Source: Tannerellaceae bacterium (lineage in GTDB: Bacteria > Bacteroidota > Bacteroidia > Bacteroidales > Tannerellaceae). Taken from it: DNA of 11,898 nucleotides. How positions within the stretch are numbered: the stretch's first letter is position 1; each line of letters begins with the position of its first letter. Below are positions 7,951-11,898 of the stretch, in pieces. The notes under the pieces were generated by a model. That model saw only the letters and a program-made list of their open reading frames with translations, was not told the origin of the DNA and searched no databases. The translations under genes were made by a program, and so were the position numbers. The DNA is taken from contig JAISCM010000041.1 in NCBI GenBank assembly GCA_031265595.1, positions 1-11,898 of the forward strand, read 5' to 3'.

Positions 7951-8046
7951 CTGATCGTCTCACCCGGGTGGTCCACGTGTCTCACCCGGGTGGTCCACCT
8001 GTATCACCCGGGTGGTCCACCTGTACCACCTGGGTGAGACGATCAG
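7951..8046. repeat. 96-bp palindromic tandem-repeat element (22-bp period)
   Basis: Four units with an exact 22-bp period start at 7958, 7980, 8002 and 8024. Each contains the 10-bp palindrome CACCCGGGTG (7961-7970, 7983-7992, 8005-8014; CACCTGGGTG at 8027-8036). In units 1-3 an overlapping GGTGGTCCAC follows, which in units 2 and 3 extends to the odd palindrome GGTGGTCCACC. The outer 21 bp (7951-7971 and 8026-8046) are inverted repeats with one mismatch, beginning CTGATCGTCTCACCC. The element is therefore both tandem-repeated and palindromic as a whole, and much more GC-rich than its surroundings. No function is established; candidates are a protein-binding array, a structured RNA, or a mobile intergenic repeat. 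Confidence 0.9.
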
Positions 8047-8087
8047 GGGTACGCCATGAAAATATGAAACTGATACGATCTCGCCAA

Positions 8088-8095
8088 TAGTTTTG
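8088..8095 (+). promoter_or_regulatory. -7-like motif downstream of the repeat element
   Basis: TAGTTTTG fits TAnnTTTG. Only a weak -33 (TATG at 8063-8066, 21 bp upstream) is present. It could be a distal promoter for the glycogen-synthase-like operon or a chance match. Confidence 0.3.
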
Positions 8096-8213
8096 TATGA
8101 AGAAACGGCTACTTTGCCCGGATAAACAGGATAAAGGCGTATTAAAAAGATTGAAGAATACCGGGTTAGGGCTTATTTTGAATTTTTATGACAGCTTTCC
8201 CTCAAAAAAGTGT

Positions 8214-8221
8214 TATCTTTG
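8214..8221 (+). promoter_or_regulatory. Probable -7 element of the glycogen-synthase-like operon
   Basis: TATCTTTG, followed by TACC, matches the Bacteroidetes -7 consensus and lies 26 bp before the ATG at 8248. The upstream -33 position lacks a clear TTTG. Confidence 0.6.
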
Positions 8222-8247
8222 TACCATCTTAAAACAATTTTATTAGA

Positions 8248-9066
8248 ATGGATGCAAAAAGAATTTTGTTTATCACTCAAGAAATAACCCCTTATCTACC
8301 GGAATCAGAAATAGCCATTATAGGCAGAAATTTGCCTCAAGGTACCCAGGAGTGCGGACGTGAAATCAGAACATTTATGCCTAAATTTGGAAACATAAAT
8401 GAGAGGCGCAACCAGCTACACGAGGTGATTCGTTTGTCTGGAATGAATTTAATTATTGATGATACGGATCATCCATTGATAATAAAAGTTGCATCTATCC
8501 AGTCTGCCAGGATGCAGGTGTATTTTATCGATAATGAAGATTTCTTTCAGCGAAAAGCCCTTGTGAGCGATGCGGGGGGGAAGGAATACGAAGATAATGA
8601 TGAGCGTTCTATCTTTTATGTACGCGGGGTATTGGAAACGATCAAAAAGCTCCGCTGGATGCCCGACCTGATCCATTGCCATGGATGGATGTCGGCTTTA
8701 ACGGCCCTTTATATCAAACGTATGTATGCCGACGATCCTTGCCTGCAAAAAGCGAAGATCGTTTATTCGGTGTACGACGATGGATTTAATACGCCGCTAC
8801 GGAAAGACTTTGCCGGCAAACTGAAAATGGACGGAGCTACGGATGAAGATGTGGAACTATTAAAGGAGGATACAAGTTTTGTCTCCCTTACGAAGCTGGC
8901 AATCGATTTCTCGGATGGCGTAATACAGGGCAGCGAAGCGGTTCATCCGGAGATAACATCGTATCTTTCCGGCATGAACGGGAAGCCTTTCCTGCCATAT
9001 CAGTCTCCAGACGATTATATAGACTCGTTTAATAAGTTTTACGATATAGTATTAGATGCTAAATAA
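8248..9066 (+). CDS. Stand-alone N-terminal glycogen synthase (GT5) domain, probably non-catalytic
   Basis: The 272-aa product resembles only the N-terminal Rossmann half of bacterial glycogen/starch synthases. Visible matches are the start KRILFITQEITPYL, the AREIRTFMPKFG-like segment (here CGREIRTFMPKFGNINERR), the DLIHCHGWMSAL motif at residues 140-151, and the AKIVYSVYD strand. The substrate-binding KTGGL motif, which should follow ITPYL, is replaced by PESEI at 18-22. The whole C-terminal GT-B domain, which carries nucleotide-sugar binding, is absent. Full glycogen synthases are about 470-500 residues, so this is half-length, but nothing looks freshly broken. From memory, similar short proteins sit next to panC in other Bacteroidales, so it is probably a maintained family member. 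It may be a glycan-binding or scaffold protein; activity is doubtful. It lies 15 bp before the DUF4270 gene. Confidence 0.8.
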   Translation: MDAKRILFITQEITPYLPESEIAIIGRNLPQGTQECGREIRTFMPKFGNINERRNQLHEVIRLSGMNLIIDDTDHPLIIKVASIQSARMQVYFIDNEDFFQRKALVSDAGGKEYEDNDERSIFYVRGVLETIKKLRWMPDLIHCHGWMSALTALYIKRMYADDPCLQKAKIVYSVYDDGFNTPLRKDFAGKLKMDGATDEDVELLKEDTSFVSLTKLAIDFSDGVIQGSEAVHPEITSYLSGMNGKPFLPYQSPDDYIDSFNKFYDIVLDAK

Positions 9067-9084
9067 GAAATGCAATAAGAAATG
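9062..9084 (+). repeat. Duplicated AATAAGAAATG at the DUF4270 start
   Basis: AATAAGAAATG occurs at 9062-9072 and again at 9074-9084, with a 12-bp period. The first copy overlaps the stop of the upstream gene. The second provides the ATG of the lipoprotein gene. The first copy's ATG (9070) opens a two-codon frame (ATG CAA TAA) ending 3 bp before the real start. Confidence 0.85.
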
Positions 9085-10515
9085 AAAATCAAACTTTTTA
9101 TACTTGGTATTGTTGCCGGGAGTATATTCCTGGGCAGTTGTAATGATGACTATGGGTTGGTAGGGCCAAGTATTCAGCCGTCGGAGGATACTCCTACGCT
9201 AAAGGCCGATACGTTTATGCTTAAAGCCTCTACGGTGGTACTCGATTCGCTCTATGCGAAAACATCGACCGGCTTACTGGGAGAGATCTACGATCCGTTG
9301 TTCGGCGACCTGAAAGCGGACTTTATCTGCCAGTTCTATGTACAGGATGGCTTTACATTCAGGCAAAAACCGATAGACGGCAAGATCGACTCGGTTCAAC
9401 TCAGGATGTTTTATTCTAACAGAGACTGGATTGGCGACTCCTTAGCTTCTATGCAGGCAACCGTATACCCCGTTGTAAAACCGCTGGAAAGAAATTTCTA
9501 TACAAATATAGACCCGGCGCACTATGTGGATTTTAATAATCCGCTGGCTTCGAAAACATACTCTCCCCGAGACCAGACTGTGTCTGATTCCCTGTGGAAT
9601 GCCACAGCCACGAGTGGCAATTATACGGTATATTCGTATCCGGCGCGTATCGAAATAAATATGCCTGTTTCGTTCGGACAAAGATTCTATGATGAATCGG
9701 TTAATAACCCGGGCCATTTTGTCAGCCAGGAGACTTTCAACAAGTTCTTCCCCGGATTATACGTAACCAATACATTCGGGAGCGGGAATATTTTATCTAT
9801 TAATGAAACGCAGATCGTTATTTACTATAATTACTATGCAAAAAGGCCTTCTACCGGCGCCATAGATTCCGCCGTCATTGAGTACGAGATGTTCCCGGTA
9901 ACGAAAGAAGTGATTCAGATGAATCATCTGAAAAATGCCGGTCTGGATAAATTAGTAGTTCCCAACGACCAGTATACCTATATAAAATCTCCGGCCGGCG
10001 TATCCACACGCATAACGATACCGATAAAAGAAATAAAAGAAAAGGTAGAAGACCGGCGGGTGAACACCTTCTATTTCGAGCTGAAAGCAATGCCGCAGGA
10101 TCAATGGAAATATGCCTTGTCGCCCCCCCCGAATGTATTGTTGATCCCGGAAGACTCCGTTAAAACATTCTTTGAAAACGGAAAAATAGAAGATAACATA
10201 ACAACGTATTTAGGAACCTATAATTCCGCCTCTTTACTATACTTCTTTACGCCCATCACGAGTACCACTACTATTGCCTCTGCGACTACTACGAAAGCAA
10301 ATCTGGCCAGCCTGATAAAGTATCAATTACTGTATGCGCCGGATAAGGATTTGAATATGCTGCTTATCCCCGTCACCCGAACCACGATGACGGTGAGCAC
10401 CAGTACAATCTCCACGGAGTCGATAAGTAGCTACCTGAAGCCGGCCAGCCTTACCCTTCGTAAAGACTCGTTAGCCATGCAGGTACAGGTAGTCTCCAGC
10501 GTATATGATGAGTAA
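9082..10515 (+). CDS. DUF4270 family lipoprotein
   Basis: The 477-aa product begins with a lipoprotein signal: MKIK, hydrophobic core, then lipobox LGSC with the acylated Cys at residue 20, followed by NDD. The mature part is a long beta-rich region with few charged clusters. The early sequence (DTFMLKASTVVLDSLYAKT, then LLGEIYDPLFG) is typical of DUF4270, a Bacteroidetes family of unknown function predicted at the cell surface or outer-membrane inner face. A Ser/Thr-rich stretch lies near residues 394-450. It is the second gene of the operon with the half glycogen synthase and is followed by a strong terminator. An 8-C tract at 10123-10130 lies in the coding frame. No enzymatic motif is seen. 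Confidence 0.82.
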   Translation: MKIKLFILGIVAGSIFLGSCNDDYGLVGPSIQPSEDTPTLKADTFMLKASTVVLDSLYAKTSTGLLGEIYDPLFGDLKADFICQFYVQDGFTFRQKPIDGKIDSVQLRMFYSNRDWIGDSLASMQATVYPVVKPLERNFYTNIDPAHYVDFNNPLASKTYSPRDQTVSDSLWNATATSGNYTVYSYPARIEINMPVSFGQRFYDESVNNPGHFVSQETFNKFFPGLYVTNTFGSGNILSINETQIVIYYNYYAKRPSTGAIDSAVIEYEMFPVTKEVIQMNHLKNAGLDKLVVPNDQYTYIKSPAGVSTRITIPIKEIKEKVEDRRVNTFYFELKAMPQDQWKYALSPPPNVLLIPEDSVKTFFENGKIEDNITTYLGTYNSASLLYFFTPITSTTTIASATTTKANLASLIKYQLLYAPDKDLNMLLIPVTRTTMTVSTSTISTESISSYLKPASLTLRKDSLAMQVQVVSSVYDE

Positions 10516-10536
10516 AAACGGAGAAAGACAGCTTAC

Positions 10537-10576
10537 AATAAAGAAGGCGGATCGTTTGAGGTCCGCCTTCTTTATT
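10537..10576 (+). terminator. Strong hairpin terminator after the DUF4270 gene
   Basis: A perfect 15-bp stem (10537-10551 with 10562-10576, core GAAGGCGGA/TCCGCCTTC) flanks a 10-nt loop. The A- and T-rich stem ends make it able to act on both strands. It lies 21 bp past the DUF4270 stop and 24 bp before the insertion sequence. Confidence 0.9.
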
Positions 10577-10600
10577 TCCGGAGGCAAGCTACAATTACTT

Positions 10601-10630
10601 AGGATTTGTAAATATATAAGTAATACGTTT
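10601..10630 (+). repeat. Left terminal inverted repeat of the IS
   Basis: It begins AGGATTTGTAAATA and matches the reverse complement of the right end at 25 of 30 positions. The transposase stop codon (10629-10631) overlaps its inner edge. Confidence 0.8.
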
Positions 10631-11822
10631 ATGGCGATATTTTGTAATTCCACTTTCCTCTGAAATCATCTCTTGCAAGATTGATAGAATCTATATCTTC
10701 ATCACTAACTTTAATTCCTTTTTCATAAATATTTTCATCTTTCACGGCTCTCACTGTTAATCCTTTTTCTGTAGTTGTACCCGCAATAAGTTGAACAATT
10801 AGCTCCAGGCTTGTTAATGGTTTTCCTCTCCAATTTTTTGAAATGTAAGAAAATAAACGGTGTTCTATTTTATTCCATTTACTTGTTCCGGGAGGAAAAT
10901 GACACACATGTATTTCAATTCCCGTCTCCGTTGCAAGCCGTTGTAACTCTGTTTTCCACAATTTACACCTGGAACTGTTGCTGCCTCCACTGTCTGCCGT
11001 TATCAATAATTTTTGCGCTTGGGGATATAGTTCACTCCCCATTTCCTGCCACCATGTCCTGATTGTATTGACCGCAAACTGAGCTGTATCGCTACTAATC
11101 CCTACACTCACCCATCCTTGATTTTTCGCTATATCATACACTCCGTAAGGTGAGGCTTTGCCTAATTCGGGGTCTATAAAATCATACGCCTTTACCTCGG
11201 TTGGCTCTTTGGATTTTTCCCATTCCCTGCCCGCATTCTTATAATTGCCAATCAGTTCCTTCTTTTTACAATCCACTGATATTACCGGTTGATTTTCTGA
11301 TATAAATTCCTTCGATTTCTCATTTATGTGACAAAACTGTCTGTCTCTGTCTTCTTCTTTTGAACCCTCGTCAGTCTTGCGGTTTGCCTGTAAACTGTAA
11401 CCAATGGATAAAAGTATTTTTTCTATCGTTACATGACTGACATTTATGCATTCTTCTTTTAATGACTGTTGTATTTTTCTAAGGCTTTTACTGCACCAAC
11501 ACAGCGGATTTTCTGGATCGCCCCGTGTGTAGGGGGAAACTATTTCTTCCAATTTCTCTTTCAATTCCGGATAATTCTGTTCGACAGGTTTACGTCCACC
11601 GCCGCTTCGCCTGACTTTCCCTTCAATGTCCCTTTGACGCAACAATTCCGAAATGCCCTCATTTATGCGTACTCGACTCACATTTAATGCTTTGCTGACA
11701 AGAACTTTGCCTCCTCTTCCATGTCGAAGTGCTTCGTTCGCAATGTATAATCGTTTGCCTCTCTCATCTAAAAATGGAGAAATCCTTTTATATGAGCATC
11801 TTATTTCTTCCTCTGTTTCCAT
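10629..11822 (-). CDS. ISAzo13-family DDE transposase
   Basis: The frame is intact and encodes a cut-and-paste type DDE transposase. Counted from the upstream ATG at 11846, the catalytic residues are D192 (ISVDCKKKELIGNYKNAG region), D285 (LLITADSGGSN) and E328 (PPGTSKWNKIEHR). The N-terminal part holds a helix-turn-helix-like DNA-binding region (VLVSKALNVSRVRINEGI). Other family blocks are RGDPENPLCW, GYSLQANRK and DPELGKASPYGVYD. I place the start at 11822 (397 aa, METEEEIR...) because the ATG at 11846 lies upstream of the -7 promoter element. Family members also typically begin shortly before an ERGKRL-like segment. No frameshift or stop is seen, so the element may be active. Confidence 0.95.
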   Translation of the reverse strand: METEEEIRCSYKRISPFLDERGKRLYIANEALRHGRGGKVLVSKALNVSRVRINEGISELLRQRDIEGKVRRSGGGRKPVEQNYPELKEKLEEIVSPYTRGDPENPLCWCSKSLRKIQQSLKEECINVSHVTIEKILLSIGYSLQANRKTDEGSKEEDRDRQFCHINEKSKEFISENQPVISVDCKKKELIGNYKNAGREWEKSKEPTEVKAYDFIDPELGKASPYGVYDIAKNQGWVSVGISSDTAQFAVNTIRTWWQEMGSELYPQAQKLLITADSGGSNSSRCKLWKTELQRLATETGIEIHVCHFPPGTSKWNKIEHRLFSYISKNWRGKPLTSLELIVQLIAGTTTEKGLTVRAVKDENIYEKGIKVSDEDIDSINLARDDFRGKWNYKISP

Positions 11823-11833
11823 TGCTTTTTGAG

Positions 11834-11865
11834 CAAAGGTAAACATTTGTTTTTATTTGAACAAA
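11834..11865 (-). promoter_or_regulatory. Transposase promoter inside the IS right end
   Basis: On the minus strand TTTG (11862-11865) is followed after 20 bp by TACCTTTG (11834-11841), an exact fit to the Bacteroidetes consensus. The -7 element ends 11 bp before the ATG at 11822, giving a very short leader. The insertion sequence thus carries its own host-adapted promoter right next to its terminal repeat. Confidence 0.8.
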
Positions 11866-11868
11866 TTA

Positions 11869-11898
11869 AAATGTATTGATTATTTATTTACAGATCCT
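11869..11898 (-). repeat. Right terminal inverted repeat of the IS
   Basis: Read on the minus strand from 11898 it begins AGGATCTGTAAATA, mirroring the left end. It may extend past the window. Confidence 0.75.

Larger units (their letters stand above)
7738..8247. other. Divergent 510-bp intergenic region
   Basis: The region separates panC (left, minus) from the glycogen-synthase-like gene (right, plus). It holds an AT-rich stretch near panC (7820-7850), a 96-bp palindromic tandem-repeat element (7951-8046), and three promoter-like motifs (7768-7798 minus, 8088-8095 plus, 8214-8221 plus). I see no convincing protein gene in it. A 49-codon plus-strand frame at 8097-8246 overlaps the promoter motifs and looks accidental. 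Confidence 0.7.
10601..11898 (-). mobile_element. ISAzo13-family insertion sequence, right end at or beyond window edge
   Basis: The element carries one intact transposase gene between terminal inverted repeats of about 30 bp. The left (10601-10630) and right (11869-11898, reverse complement) repeats match at 25 of 30 positions, both beginning AGGAT and sharing TGTAAATA and AATAC. The visible length is 1298 bp. Because the right repeat touches the last base of the window, the exact outer end and any target-site duplication cannot be judged. It sits just past the operon terminator and does not interrupt a visible gene. Confidence 0.85.

Noticed and set aside
7958..8045. CRISPR array interpretation of the 22-bp repeats
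   Set aside because: The repeats are directly adjacent with no unique spacers, units vary slightly, and no cas genes are nearby.
8097..8246. Plus-strand 49-codon frame ending just before the glycogen-synthase-like ATG
   Set aside because: The probable promoter -7 element (8214-8221) lies inside it, and another -7-like motif sits immediately before its ATG, so an mRNA containing its start is unlikely. The sequence has no family resemblance.
8248..9066. Truncated pseudogene of glycogen synthase
   Set aside because: No remnant of the C-terminal half follows, the frame ends cleanly 15 bp before the next gene, and short versions of this protein are recalled from other Bacteroidales. A maintained short protein is more likely, though not proven.

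Overview
This window comes from the order Bacteroidales (phylum Bacteroidota). The evidence is the Bacteroides-type promoter grammar (TTTG, about 19-21 bp, then TAnnTTTG), the lack of Shine-Dalgarno sequences before most genes, and several families centred on this phylum (PorT-like barrel, DUF3276/PUR, DUF4270 lipoprotein). A Parabacteroides/Tannerellaceae-like member is my guess for the genus level; the sequence alone does not settle it.

Layout. Positions 1-473 hold a few CTGAAAG heptamers and a minus-strand tRNA-Gln(CUG) with a near-perfect promoter. A tight plus-strand operon follows: rsfS (ribosome silencing factor), ftsH (membrane AAA+ zinc protease) and cdsA (CDP-diacylglycerol synthase, TTG start). 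The cdsA stop overlaps by 14 bp the stop of a convergent PorT-like outer-membrane barrel gene. Divergent from that gene is a 55-aa 2[4Fe-4S] ferredoxin. Its terminator hairpin is shared with the 3' end of a minus-strand PUR-domain (DUF3276) gene. A minus-strand run then reads, in transcription order, panC, panD, a MATE exporter and the PUR gene; panC-panD-MATE are almost certainly one operon.

The 510-bp divergent intergenic region upstream of panC holds the most unusual non-coding structure here. It is a 96-bp element of 22-bp tandem repeats, each carrying the palindrome CACCCGGGTG, enclosed by a 21-bp nearly perfect inverted repeat. To its right lies a two-gene plus-strand operon. The first gene encodes a stand-alone, degenerate N-terminal half of a GT5 glycogen synthase that lacks the KTGGL substrate-binding motif. 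The second encodes a DUF4270 lipoprotein, and the pair ends at a strong terminator.

The right end is an apparently intact ISAzo13-family insertion sequence, with an intact DDE transposase on the minus strand and about 30-bp imperfect terminal inverted repeats. Its outer right end falls at or beyond the last base of the window. It inserted 24 bp past the operon terminator, so it disrupts no visible gene on its left side.

Most of the window is housekeeping: ribosome dormancy, membrane proteolysis, phospholipid synthesis, vitamin B5 synthesis and electron transfer. The items worth a second look are the palindromic tandem-repeat element, the probably non-catalytic half glycogen synthase with its lipoprotein partner, and the regulatory details noted below.
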